Below are positions 26,020 through 34,229 of a stretch of 64,000 nucleotides of DNA, piece by piece. Both the position numbers and the translations under genes were made by a program. This DNA comes from Sulfurovum indicum. GTDB taxonomy: Bacteria; Campylobacterota; Campylobacteria; Campylobacterales; Sulfurovaceae. The stretch is taken from NCBI RefSeq assembly GCF_014931715.1, contig NZ_CP063164.1:248001-312000 (forward strand), given 5' to 3'. Within the stretch, counting starts at the first letter, position 1, and every line of letters starts with the position of its first letter. The notes under the pieces are model-generated. The model saw only the letters and a program-made list of their open reading frames with translations. It was not told where the DNA came from and did no database searches.

Positions 26020-26584
26020 TACAGTATGGATCATCTCATTGGGAACAGCACTGGTCTGTTTTAATGGATGCAGTAGCGAAAAGCCAAGTGAATCAGCTTC
26101 AGAAGTAAAAACCACAGGAGATATCGTTGTAACGGAGGGGGTTGTAAAAACACTGAAAAAAGAGGGGGAGTCAAAAGAGAACAGCGGGCAATTCTATTAC
26201 TCCTACAATAAAGAGAAAAAAGGGAATGAATACAACTCTGAAACATCCAAGGTAAGAACAGAGCTTGATGCTTACAGAAATATCAAATCCCCATACGAGA
26301 GTGTACAGATTACACTGATGATACAGCAGTTGAGTCCTGATTACCGTCTTTTGTGTTCCGCCTGCCATGATGATTACGCGAACGGGGTGATCGGGCCAGC
26401 TCTGCTGGACAAGAATGCAACATTTATCTATGAACAGATCATTGCATTTAAAACAGGCAGGAAGAAGAATGAGCTGATGAGAGAGCTGGTCAATCGTATA
26501 GAGGAAGAGCGTCTCAAGGCTATTGCAAAAGAGATCGAAAGGTTTAACAGAGAAATCAGAGAGATGAGGAGTCAAGGAAAATGA
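26012..26584 (+). CDS. nosC1: NosC1, monoheme cytochrome c lipoprotein
   Basis: 190 aa starting at the ATG at 26012 (AGGAAG upstream), not at the longer upstream frame. Lipobox CFNGCSS gives a lipid-anchored periplasmic protein. One heme site CSACHDD at about residue 117, followed by GPALL and a helical C-terminus with KTGRKKNELM. Likely electron carrier between NosG/H and NosZ. Paralogous to the next gene. Confidence 0.85.
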   Translation: MRNTVWIISLGTALVCFNGCSSEKPSESASEVKTTGDIVVTEGVVKTLKKEGESKENSGQFYYSYNKEKKGNEYNSETSKVRTELDAYRNIKSPYESVQITLMIQQLSPDYRLLCSACHDDYANGVIGPALLDKNATFIYEQIIAFKTGRKKNELMRELVNRIEEERLKAIAKEIERFNREIREMRSQGK

Positions 26585-27105
26585 AACATGTATTAGCGGC
26601 TATTGTAACGGTACTGGCACTTGGAGCAATGTTTTTGGTATATCAGTCTGATAAAGAGGTCAATAAGCTTGAAGAGATCAAAAAAATGATCGCCAAGACA
26701 GAAGTAAAGGTGAAACTTGATACACAGACAGTTTTACAGGTGGAACCTGTAGAAAGCTTGAGCCAGGTAGAGATCGAAAAAGAGCAGGAAAAGAAAAAGA
26801 AAGAACTGGATGAGAAACTTCAGGCTCTGAAAGAGAAAGCAGGGAATGTAGCAGCATTCAATGTGAGCCCGCTCTATAAACAGAAATGTGCTTCCTGTCA
26901 CGGAGTAAACGGTGAAGGAATCATCGGTCCGAAACTCATAGGTCTCAGTGCACAAAAAGTTTATCAGGATTTGGTGGACTTCAAATCGGGTGCAAGGAAG
27001 AACTATGTAATGTATGGTCTGCTCAGTAAAATGGAAGAGAGTCAGATGAAAGAGCTCTCTGACGAGATTGGATCGTTCGAAACAAAACTGAAAGAGCAGC
27101 AGTAA
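26581..27105 (+). CDS. nosC2: NosC2, membrane-anchored monoheme cytochrome c
   Basis: 174 aa. N-terminal membrane anchor (about 5-21), a Lys/Glu-rich coiled-coil spacer (about 26-90) and a class I-like heme domain: CASCHGVNGEGIIGPKL, with FKSGARKNYVMYGLLSKM toward the end. Starts in an ATGA overlap with nosC1. Confidence 0.85.
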   Translation: MKHVLAAIVTVLALGAMFLVYQSDKEVNKLEEIKKMIAKTEVKVKLDTQTVLQVEPVESLSQVEIEKEQEKKKKELDEKLQALKEKAGNVAAFNVSPLYKQKCASCHGVNGEGIIGPKLIGLSAQKVYQDLVDFKSGARKNYVMYGLLSKMEESQMKELSDEIGSFETKLKEQQ

Positions 27106-27112
27106 GTGTCAT

Positions 27113-27132
27113 AGAAGTCGTTTCCGACTTCT
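27113..27132 (+). promoter_or_regulatory. Hairpin between nosC2 and nosH
   Basis: Perfect 8-bp stem AGAAGTCG-TTTC-CGACTTCT inside the only sizeable gap of the nosB-to-nosY operon. No T-tract follows. May tune the mRNA segments on each side. Confidence 0.5.
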
Positions 27133-27159
27133 GTTCCAGCCCCAAGCAAAGGATAGCAA

Positions 27160-28071
27160 ATGGATAGATATAACGGTAGCGTCAAGGAGTTGATCAATGC
27201 TCCTTTGTTGAGTACCTTGTATTACAAAACCAAAAACGGAAAACTCAGACTTACCCTCAGAGCATGGAGGTGGTTGAGTATCATCATCATTAATCTGCTC
27301 TTTTTCCTCTCTTTCCATATTGATCTGCAGATGCTGGAAGGTACACTGAACGGATCAAGACTGTTTGGATTTCACCTGGTCGATCCGTTTACCGCGCTGG
27401 AGATCTTTGCAGCAGAGCACCATTTCCATACCAATGTGATTATTGGTACGATGACACTGATCGTTTTCTATTTTCTTATTGGCGGTAAAGCATATTGTGC
27501 ATGGGTATGTCCGTATGGGATACTCAGTGAGATAGGAGAGCGTATTCATCAAATACTTGTGCGCAGAAAGATCATTAAGGAGCATAAATTCACACCGAAT
27601 GTACGCTTTGTTTTCTGGGGGATCTTTCTGGCAGCTGCAGCGATAGATGGCTATCTTGTTTTTGAAGTGATCAATCCTATCGGGTATTTGAGCCGTGCGA
27701 TTACATATGGATGGAGTCTGGCTTTTGTATGGGTGCTTGTGGTACTTTCCATTGAAATATTCTACTCCAGAAGGGCATGGTGTAAATATATCTGTCCGGT
27801 AGGTACAACCTACAATATGCTTGGCTGGGCAAGTATGACCAAAGTCAAGTGGGATATGAACAGATGTGACCACTGCGGTGCCTGTCTGAATGCTTGCTTT
27901 GAAGACCATGTCTTGGAGTTCATTAAACCAAAATATGACAAAGAGAGAAAAGAGAAAGGTGTGGAAACACAACTGGTGGTCAATGGTGACTGTACACTGT
28001 GTGGCAGATGCTTTGATGTGTGTCATACCGATGCCTACAATTATGAGTTTAGACTGAAGGATTTGATCTGA
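27160..28071 (+). CDS. nosH: NosH, NapH-like membrane iron-sulfur quinol dehydrogenase subunit
   Basis: 303 aa with four membrane helices and the NapH motifs CxxxCP twice (YCAWVCPYG, CKYICPVG) plus C-terminal ferredoxin-like clusters CDHCGACLNACFED and CTLCGRCFDVCHTD facing the cytoplasm. Oxidises menaquinol and passes electrons to NosG. Stop overlaps the nosF start by 1 nt. Confidence 0.9.
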   Translation: MDRYNGSVKELINAPLLSTLYYKTKNGKLRLTLRAWRWLSIIIINLLFFLSFHIDLQMLEGTLNGSRLFGFHLVDPFTALEIFAAEHHFHTNVIIGTMTLIVFYFLIGGKAYCAWVCPYGILSEIGERIHQILVRRKIIKEHKFTPNVRFVFWGIFLAAAAIDGYLVFEVINPIGYLSRAITYGWSLAFVWVLVVLSIEIFYSRRAWCKYICPVGTTYNMLGWASMTKVKWDMNRCDHCGACLNACFEDHVLEFIKPKYDKERKEKGVETQLVVNGDCTLCGRCFDVCHTDAYNYEFRLKDLI

Positions 28072-28712
28072 TGCTGGTTAAAGTCCAAAAGGTAAGCAAG
28101 GTGTTCATGGGAAGCAGAGTGCTTGACAATGTTGATCTTACTGTAGAACGTGGGGACCGTATTGCGATGATGGGACCTAATGGTGCAGGAAAGACTACGC
28201 TAGTACGGGCGATACTCGGGTTTTATCATATTGACAGTGGAGTGATTAGTGTCAACGGGTATGACCCTGTAAAGCAGAGAGTGGATGTGCTGAAGAACAT
28301 CAGTTTTATTCCTCAGCTGCCACCGCCTGTCAAACTGAGTCTTGAAGAGCTGCTTCTTTATGTGGAACGCAGTTCCGGAGTCTCCAGAGCAAAAATCTTT
28401 GAAGAATCCAACCGGATGGATCTGGACCTTAAAAAACATATTTCCAAACCCTTCTTCAAACTTTCCGGAGGAATGAAGCAAAAACTTCTGATCGCGATCG
28501 CTCTTTCCAAAAAAAGCGACCTGCTTATTTTTGATGAACCGACAGCCAACCTTGATCCGAAAGGACGAGAGAAGTTCTATGAACTTCTTGGTGAGATTGA
28601 TGTGTCATGTTCCACCCTTTTTATTACACACAGACTTGATGAGATCGAAGGGTTGGTTAATCGGAAAATCTATATGGATCTTGGAAAGGTGGTAGAAGAT
28701 GAAAAAGTTTAA
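28071..28712 (+). CDS. nosF: NosF, ABC transporter ATPase
   Basis: 213 aa. Walker A GPNGAGKTT, signature LSGGMKQKL, Walker B LLIFDEPTANLDP, and H-loop FITHRLDEIE. Partner of NosY and NosD in copper-site assembly of NosZ. Its end overlaps the nosL start by 14 nt. Confidence 0.92.
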   Translation: MLVKVQKVSKVFMGSRVLDNVDLTVERGDRIAMMGPNGAGKTTLVRAILGFYHIDSGVISVNGYDPVKQRVDVLKNISFIPQLPPPVKLSLEELLLYVERSSGVSRAKIFEESNRMDLDLKKHISKPFFKLSGGMKQKLLIAIALSKKSDLLIFDEPTANLDPKGREKFYELLGEIDVSCSTLFITHRLDEIEGLVNRKIYMDLGKVVEDEKV

Positions 28713-29172
28713 ATTTCTCTTTTTTACAGGGCTTCTTTTTTTACTGGTTTTTCCTGGCTGTGATAAAAAATCGACAGGAGAAGCAGTAAAAATGCACTGG
28801 GACCGGGATATGTGCGAACGCTGTAAAATGGCTATCAGTGAACGCAAATTTGCTGTTCAGATCATAGAGCCTGAAAGCGGCAGGGATTATAAATTTGATG
28901 ATATCGGCTGCGCGGTACTCTGGATAGATGAGACAAACATCCCGTGGAGAGATCAGGCAATCATATGGGTCACTGATGCAAAGAGTGGTTTATGGCTGGA
29001 TGCAAGACAGGCAAAATATACTGAAGGAGCGATCACCCCTATGGCATTTGGTTTTGCCGCATACAGTGATGAAACCTTGCCGGACGGAGCCAAAACATAT
29101 GATCTTCCACGTGTAACCGAGAAGATAAGAGAGATCGAAAAAAAGAACACACATAAAGTTAGGAACTACTGA
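28699..29172 (+). CDS. nosL: NosL, periplasmic copper chaperone
   Basis: 157 aa. Lipobox LVFPGC gives a lipoprotein. Cu(I)-binding CERCKM (C-x2-C-x-M, about residues 38-43), then the FDDIGCAVLW and LDARQAKY ... MAFGFAAY blocks typical of NosL. Delivers copper for NosZ. First of five NosL-type genes in the window; most similar to the one at 35921. Confidence 0.92.
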   Translation: MKKFKFLFFTGLLFLLVFPGCDKKSTGEAVKMHWDRDMCERCKMAISERKFAVQIIEPESGRDYKFDDIGCAVLWIDETNIPWRDQAIIWVTDAKSGLWLDARQAKYTEGAITPMAFGFAAYSDETLPDGAKTYDLPRVTEKIREIEKKNTHKVRNY

Positions 29173-29999
29173 TGAAAAATATTTTTCTTGTGGCATACCT
29201 GGATATAAAAGAGTCGTTGCGCTCAAAATGGTTCTATGTCTACTCTGTTGTGTTTGGTGGTCTGATGGCACTCTTTTTTATCACTGGAGTTTCAGATTCT
29301 GTGGTAATGGGCTTTACCGGGCTGAGCCGTATGTTACTGATTTTTATTCAGGTAACGATCATTATTTTGCCTATTTTCATTTTAATCACAACAGTAAAAT
29401 CGATCTCTGGAGACCGTGAAAGTAATGTCCTTGAATATATGCTCTCTTTTCCTGTGGCGTTAAAGGACTATTATTGGGGTAAAATGCTCGGACGGTTCCT
29501 GACGGTTTTTATGCCGGTTTTTCTCGCTCTTTTGCTTGGTGTTGTTTTCGGTCTTTTTAAAGGAGGTGAACTGCCGTGGCGTATGGTATTTCTTTACTCC
29601 ACGCTTCTCTTCTCTTTGAGTTTTGTTTTTTTGGGACTGGCATTTTTCCTTTCGACTCTGGTCAAGTCAACAGATATTGCACTGGGAAGTTCTTTTGTGG
29701 TCTGGATTGCAATGCTGGCATTCATTGATATTGCATTGATGGGACTGATGCTTCAGAACAGGATGAATGACGGATTGATCATTGTGTTGGCCATGCTCAA
29801 CCCTATAGAAGTATTCCGTATCGGGGCAATTTCACTTTTTGATCCCGAACTAACCGTTATAGGACCGGTTGCCTATTATCTTCTTGATACACTGGGAGCA
29901 ACACTCTTAATGGTATATGCCATCATATATCCTATCATAATGGGAGCAATTTTGGCATATTTGGGATATATTGCCTTTAGGAAAAAAGATCTTTTGTAA
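29172..29999 (+). CDS. nosY: NosY, ABC transporter permease
   Basis: 275 aa with six hydrophobic segments and the NosY/ABC-2 motif GDRESNVLEYMLSFP after the second helix. Forms the NosFY complex that acts with NosD. Begins in a 1-nt overlap with nosL. Confidence 0.9.
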   Translation: MKNIFLVAYLDIKESLRSKWFYVYSVVFGGLMALFFITGVSDSVVMGFTGLSRMLLIFIQVTIIILPIFILITTVKSISGDRESNVLEYMLSFPVALKDYYWGKMLGRFLTVFMPVFLALLLGVVFGLFKGGELPWRMVFLYSTLLFSLSFVFLGLAFFLSTLVKSTDIALGSSFVVWIAMLAFIDIALMGLMLQNRMNDGLIIVLAMLNPIEVFRIGAISLFDPELTVIGPVAYYLLDTLGATLLMVYAIIYPIIMGAILAYLGYIAFRKKDLL

Positions 30000-30008
30000 G
30001 GAGATTAA

Positions 30009-30488
30009 ATGAGAAAAATTATTTTAAGTCTGTTACTGTTTGCCGGAACAGGTATTGCCGGGACATCATTTAACAGCAAGATACTGTTGTTGAATCAAAA
30101 AGCTAACGACCCTGTTTATCAACTTCCTTTGAATCAATATATGGAGTGGCTCTGTGAAGCAGAGTTGAAAAACGGGGAAAAAGTACAGTTTGTATCTGTC
30201 AAAGCGATGATGCAGGTCTATCAGCATCAAGAATACTTTCTTGAACGGCAACTGCTTTCTGCACCTATAAGGATGATCTATGTACAGGATTTCATTAGTG
30301 GACAGAGAGTTGATGCAACCAAAGCGGTCTATGTATTCGGCAGCAGGATTGTCGGACCGCACGGAGATGAGCTGATCCCCTTTGGCTCGGAAGAGAATGC
30401 CAAACTTTTCATGATGAAAAATGGCGGAACAAAGATATTGCCTTTTACGAGAATAACCAAAGGTTTAATCAGATATTTAGACATGTGA
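30009..30488 (+). CDS. NosL-like protein lacking the CxxCxM copper motif
   Basis: 159 aa with a signal peptide (to about 17). The second half (VDATKAVYVFGSRIVGPHGDELIPFGSEENAKLFMMKNGG) matches the C-terminal half of NosL-type proteins in this window (compare 31975). The usual CxxCxM is missing: only a single Cys (WLCEAEL) remains at the matching place. May have lost copper binding or act as a scaffold/partner of the other NosL proteins. SD AAGGAG precedes ATG. Confidence 0.7.
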   Translation: MRKIILSLLLFAGTGIAGTSFNSKILLLNQKANDPVYQLPLNQYMEWLCEAELKNGEKVQFVSVKAMMQVYQHQEYFLERQLLSAPIRMIYVQDFISGQRVDATKAVYVFGSRIVGPHGDELIPFGSEENAKLFMMKNGGTKILPFTRITKGLIRYLDM

Positions 30489-30505
30489 GTCACGTTTTTA
30501 GTGAC
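30489..30505 (+). terminator. Hairpin after the NosL-like gene
   Basis: GTCAC-GTTTTTA-GTGAC immediately after the stop codon, followed by a GC-rich stretch with a second possible stem (GCGG...CCGC). No T-tract, so termination is uncertain. Confidence 0.35.
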
Positions 30506-30603
30506 GGAACCGGAGCGGTCGTAACGAAGTGGAGCCGCGAAGAGAGGAAATTGAAAAGTCGGTAAATGCTTTATATACCCAGCGATTCCAGACAGGAGGA
30601 AAA

Positions 30604-31128
30604 ATGATGAAGAGACCGGACCCCATTAATGAAGAGATAGAACTCAAAAACAATGTCTATATTGAGAGCGATACGGATCTTAAAGGCATTATCACATATG
30701 TCAATGACTATTTTGCAGAGATATCACGTTACAGCAAAGGTGAACTTGTCGGTCAGCCGCACAGTATTGTACGTCATCCCGATATGCCAAAGATCCTGTT
30801 CAAGATCCTTTGGGATCGTATCCAGCATGGACATAACTTTATTGCAGCGATCAAAAACCTTGCCAAGGACGGAAGATACTATTGGGTATTTACCGATTTT
30901 GATATACTTAAGGACGAGCATGACAACCCGGTAGGATATAAGGCCTCCAGGAAGAAGATATCCAAACATGTGACGGATATACTGGATCCGCTTTACAGAA
31001 AACTGGTTGAGATCGAAAAAGAGAGTGGTATGGAGGCTTCTGAAAAGTATTTGACAGATTTTTTGAAATCCCATGGAGATGATATTACCGTAGACAACAT
31101 GCTTGAAGAGATACATCGGATGTACTAA
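30604..31128 (+). CDS. Single PAS-domain protein (Aer-type)
   Basis: 174 aa. Residues ~15-120 form a PAS domain of the Aer class: DLKGIITYVNDYFAEISRYSKGELVGQPHSIVRHPDMP and FKDL-like region WDRIQHGHNFIAAIKNLAKDGRYYWV. No transmitter, HAMP or methyl-accepting domain follows, only a short helical tail. Aer PAS domains bind FAD and sense redox. I chose ATG 30604 after ACAGGAGG. It sits among nos accessory genes, so a redox adaptor role is possible. Confidence 0.8.
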   Translation: MMKRPDPINEEIELKNNVYIESDTDLKGIITYVNDYFAEISRYSKGELVGQPHSIVRHPDMPKILFKILWDRIQHGHNFIAAIKNLAKDGRYYWVFTDFDILKDEHDNPVGYKASRKKISKHVTDILDPLYRKLVEIEKESGMEASEKYLTDFLKSHGDDITVDNMLEEIHRMY

Positions 31129-31133
31129 ACAAT

Positions 31134-31165
31134 TTAACACTAATTTAACACAAATATATTATGAT
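31134..31165 (+). promoter_or_regulatory. Direct-repeat operator and -10 box upstream of the NosL-like block
   Basis: TTAACAC at 31134-31140 and 31145-31151 (11-bp period), 8-nt spacer, TATGAT at 31160-31165. Identical in the flanking bases (AATTTAACAC twice) to the repeat upstream of nosZ read in reverse. Confidence 0.7.
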
Positions 31166-31192
31166 ATATTATTAATATAATAAGGATGTAAA

Positions 31193-31930
31193 ATGAAAAA
31201 AATATTACTGGTTCTATTGGCAATAGGTACGATGGTAAGCTATTCCCATGCTGAGATGAAGTGTGCACCAGGCAAATGCGGGGCAGCGATGAAAATGCCT
31301 GGAAAACCTAAAAAGATGATGAAGATGTTCCAGTCGGTTTCCAAAGAGAAAGCCATACTCCTGCAGGAGGGTAAAGCAAAAGCGTTTTGTCCTGAGTGCG
31401 GAATGTCACTGCCGATGTTCTATAAAACGAACCATGCTGCACATGTGAACGGAAAAACGAAACAGTATTGTTCTATTCACTGTGTAGTAGAAGATATGCA
31501 AAAAGGTTCCACACTTACAGATATCAAAGTGGTTGATACAAACTCCCTGAAGTTCATTGATGCTACAAAAGCTTTTTATGTTGTAGGAAGCAGTAAAAAA
31601 GGTACTATGACAGCCGTGAGTAAATATGCTTTCTCTTCCAAAGCAGATGCAGATGCTTTTGCCAAAGTCAACGGTGGCAAAGTGGTTGATTTCAAAGGAG
31701 CATTGGAAGCCGCAAAAGCAGACTTTGCCAAAGACAGTAAGATGATTGCCAAAAAACAGGCAATGATGGCTAAAAAAGGTGAGATGATGTATGGTAAAAT
31801 GTGTCAAAAGACAGATAAAAAGTTTGCCACCACAGCAGAAGCCAAAGCTTTCATCATTGAGAATAAACTCTGTAAAGGTCTGAACGGCAAACAGTTACAG
31901 GCAGTCGGACTTTATCTTAAAAACAGATAA
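31193..31930 (+). CDS. NosL-family protein with C-terminal heme-less cytochrome-like domain
   Basis: 245 aa. Signal peptide (to about 20), a Met/Lys/Cys-rich leader segment (KCAPGKCGAAMKMPGKPKKMMKM), a NosL domain with FCPECGM (C-x2-C-x-M, about 64-70) and YCSIHCVVEDM, and the FIDATKAFYVVGS block. After a Met-rich linker comes a ~50-residue domain (GKMCQKTDKKFAT ... ENKLCKGLNGKQLQAVGLYL) with the outline of a small cytochrome c domain but no CxxCH. Start with AAGGATG. Likely periplasmic copper binding. Confidence 0.75.
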   Translation: MKKILLVLLAIGTMVSYSHAEMKCAPGKCGAAMKMPGKPKKMMKMFQSVSKEKAILLQEGKAKAFCPECGMSLPMFYKTNHAAHVNGKTKQYCSIHCVVEDMQKGSTLTDIKVVDTNSLKFIDATKAFYVVGSSKKGTMTAVSKYAFSSKADADAFAKVNGGKVVDFKGALEAAKADFAKDSKMIAKKQAMMAKKGEMMYGKMCQKTDKKFATTAEAKAFIIENKLCKGLNGKQLQAVGLYLKNR

Positions 31931-31974
31931 ACTGCAGGGTGTTCTCTTCCGGGGCACCCGATGGAGGAGAAAGA

Positions 31975-32649
31975 TTGAAAAAAATTATTTTTATAGTGTT
32001 ATTGTGTCTGGTTTCACTTTATGCCGCAGAGAGTAGTACTATAAAAGTAATCAAACTTGCACAGAAGGGTGAGCGTATTGCCAAAGTGATGTGTGATAAG
32101 GATAAACTGCCCAAAGCGACAGGAACAATTGAAGAGCTGACAGAAAAGATCAAAAGTTCCAAAGCCTGTTCTCCTCTTTCACAGTCAAAACTAAAGGCAG
32201 TAGCCTACTATGTGAGTAACGGCAGTATGAAGAGGGGCAGTCACCATATTCATGTACCTGACGAGGCTAAGTGTCCTGTATGCGGTATGTTCGTGGCCAA
32301 GTATCCAAAGTGGGCGGCAGTAATGGAAGTAGATGGAGAAAAACGGTATTTTGACGGGGTTAAAGATATGATGAAGTACTATATCTTTGATGGTGATTTT
32401 CCCTATGACCGAAGCCGTATTGCAAAGATAACAGTGAGCGATTATTATACGCTTGAAGCGATTCCCGCGGAAGAAGCGTTTTATGTGCTTGACCCGGATG
32501 TTTACGGACCGATGGGACATGAACTGGTTCCGTTTAAGAGTAAAGAGAGTGCTAAAATATTTATGTCCGAACATCATGGCAAAGCGCTTGTAGGATTTGA
32601 TGAAATTACCGATACAATGGTTATGGCACTGGATGGCATAGAACAATAG
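31975..32649 (+). CDS. NosL-family protein with N-terminal heme-less cytochrome-like domain
   Basis: 224 aa from a TTG start at 31975 preceded by GGAGGAGA; the upstream in-frame ATG lacks a signal peptide and a ribosome site. Signal peptide to about 17. Residues ~25-75 form the same heme-less module as at the C-terminus of the previous gene (AKVMCDKDKLPKAT ... SSKACSPLSQSKLKAVAYYV). Then a NosL domain with CPVCGM, YFDGVKDMMKYY and EEAFYVLDPDVYGPMGHELVPFKSKESAK. The two adjacent genes therefore have the same domains in opposite order. Confidence 0.75.
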   Translation: MKKIIFIVLLCLVSLYAAESSTIKVIKLAQKGERIAKVMCDKDKLPKATGTIEELTEKIKSSKACSPLSQSKLKAVAYYVSNGSMKRGSHHIHVPDEAKCPVCGMFVAKYPKWAAVMEVDGEKRYFDGVKDMMKYYIFDGDFPYDRSRIAKITVSDYYTLEAIPAEEAFYVLDPDVYGPMGHELVPFKSKESAKIFMSEHHGKALVGFDEITDTMVMALDGIEQ

Positions 32650-32697
32650 TCTGCGGGGGATGGATCACTGTATCCGTCCGGATGGATAGGGAATAAA

Positions 32698-32952
32698 ATG
32701 ATCAAACCGTTTTTTATACTTGTTTCATTATTGATGTTGATGGTGGGGATAACATTTATCCACTATGCGGGTGTAGGCCGTCAAACACCACAGCAAACCC
32801 TGGAAAGGATCAGCACTGTAACTCAGATTGTTTCACCGTCACTGAGTGTTGCCTACTATGAGCCAAGAGTGCTTTTTGTTGAAAAAGGAAGCAACCCGGC
32901 ATATCCGCAGATGCAGCCTATCGATAAAATGGATTTTGTATATGCAAAATAG
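32698..32952 (+). CDS. Small membrane-anchored protein of unknown function
   Basis: 84 aa. N-terminal membrane helix or uncleaved signal (about 5-25) then a ~58-residue extracytoplasmic part without Cys. No family recognised. Overlaps the permease start by 11 nt, so it is likely translated together with the ABC transporter; a small accessory subunit is possible. Confidence 0.6.
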   Translation: MIKPFFILVSLLMLMVGITFIHYAGVGRQTPQQTLERISTVTQIVSPSLSVAYYEPRVLFVEKGSNPAYPQMQPIDKMDFVYAK

Positions 32953-34120
32953 CGCATTTCTCTACTTTCTTACACTCATGCTCTTTAGGCAGAAAAGTAA
33001 ACATATAGGGGCCATAATGATCTCTGTGATCATTATTTTTCTCTTGAGTGCCGTTCTCTTCATCTCCTCTTCTCTGCAGTATTCACTTTTGGCAACACTG
33101 GAAGGTCAGGCAGATTTCAGTGTGAGCAGGGTTCAGGCAGGCAGACCGGTGAATACCCCGGTAGAGTGGGTAGAGAGGATACTTGAGATCAATGGGGTAT
33201 CCCATGTCGCACCAAGGATCTATGGAAGATACTTCTTTACACCGCGAGAAAAATCTTTTTTAGTGGTCGGTATAGATTTTTTCGATGAGCAAAACAGTAA
33301 AGCTATGGAAAAGTTGATAGAAGAGATAGATTTAAAACGTTTTCTCTCTGCCGAGAGTATGCTGGTAGGGGAAGGGGTGAAGAGATTTTTGGAAGCACAC
33401 TATTTTAAGAATGATTTTACCTTTAAGACCCCGAAGGGAACATTTAAAAAAGTAAAAATATACAAAGTGCTGCCTGAACAGACCAATCTTATAGCCAACG
33501 ATATGATAGTGATGCCGCTCGAACTGGCAAGAGAGGTATTTGGTATGAGGGATGATGAGGTCACAGATATCACATTCAATGTGCCCAATGATGCCGAATG
33601 GGACAATATCATTACAAAACTGCATTTGATGTTCTATGATGTAAGGGTGGTTGAAAAAAGAGAGATCAAAAAAGCGTATGAAAACCTTTACAACTACAAA
33701 GGAGGACTCTTTTTGATACTTTATCTGGTGAGTATTGTTACTTTTATGCTTGTTTTGTATCAGCGTTACTCCATGGTATACTCTACCGAGCGGAAAGAGA
33801 TAGGTATTCTTCGTGCGACAGGATGGAGTATCAAAGATATTCTGCGGTTGAAGTTCTATGAGAACCTGATCATTGTGATAGTGAGTTTTACTGTAGGGGT
33901 AGTCCTGGCATATCTTTATGTATTTATTTTTGATGCCCCACTGCTTAGCCAGATCTTTTTGGGTGGAGCAAATCTGCCTAACCGTGTCTCATTCATACCT
34001 GCACTGGAGTTCGGTATTCTGGGATCGGTTTTTCTTTTTTACGCTGTTCCTTTTTTGGCAGCAGTTTTGATTCCTGCATGGAAGATTGCAGTGACATCAC
34101 CGAGAGAGGCGATGCAGTAA
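32942..34120 (+). CDS. FtsX/MacB-type ABC transporter permease
   Basis: 392 aa from ATG 32942. One N-terminal helix (about 26-46), a large periplasmic MacB-like domain (about 47-255) and three C-terminal helices, with the family segment ERKEIGILRATGWSIKDILRLKFYE between the second and third helices and the SPREAM end. Such permeases transmit mechanical force to the periplasm or export lipoproteins/metabolites. In this place, next to NosL-like genes and a LolD-like ATPase, it probably serves copper handling. Confidence 0.85.
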   Translation: MQNSAFLYFLTLMLFRQKSKHIGAIMISVIIIFLLSAVLFISSSLQYSLLATLEGQADFSVSRVQAGRPVNTPVEWVERILEINGVSHVAPRIYGRYFFTPREKSFLVVGIDFFDEQNSKAMEKLIEEIDLKRFLSAESMLVGEGVKRFLEAHYFKNDFTFKTPKGTFKKVKIYKVLPEQTNLIANDMIVMPLELAREVFGMRDDEVTDITFNVPNDAEWDNIITKLHLMFYDVRVVEKREIKKAYENLYNYKGGLFLILYLVSIVTFMLVLYQRYSMVYSTERKEIGILRATGWSIKDILRLKFYENLIIVIVSFTVGVVLAYLYVFIFDAPLLSQIFLGGANLPNRVSFIPALEFGILGSVFLFYAVPFLAAVLIPAWKIAVTSPREAMQ

Positions 34121-34171
34121 ACAGTGAGGAGTGAAGAGTGAAGAGTGAAAGTATGCATTGCTCTGCAATGC
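34121..34171. repeat. Heptamer-repeat/hairpin element (permease to ATPase)
   Basis: GGAGTGA/AGAGTGA heptamers directly after the permease stop, then GTATG and the hairpin GCATTGC-TCT-GCAATGC (34155-34171). The hairpin differs only in its loop from the copies at 8508 and 44925. Confidence 0.7.
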
Positions 34172-34229
34172 CCGGATCAGATGGAGGGTACTCTGTTGTT
34201 ACAGTTGTATTTGTTAAAAAGAAGAAACT

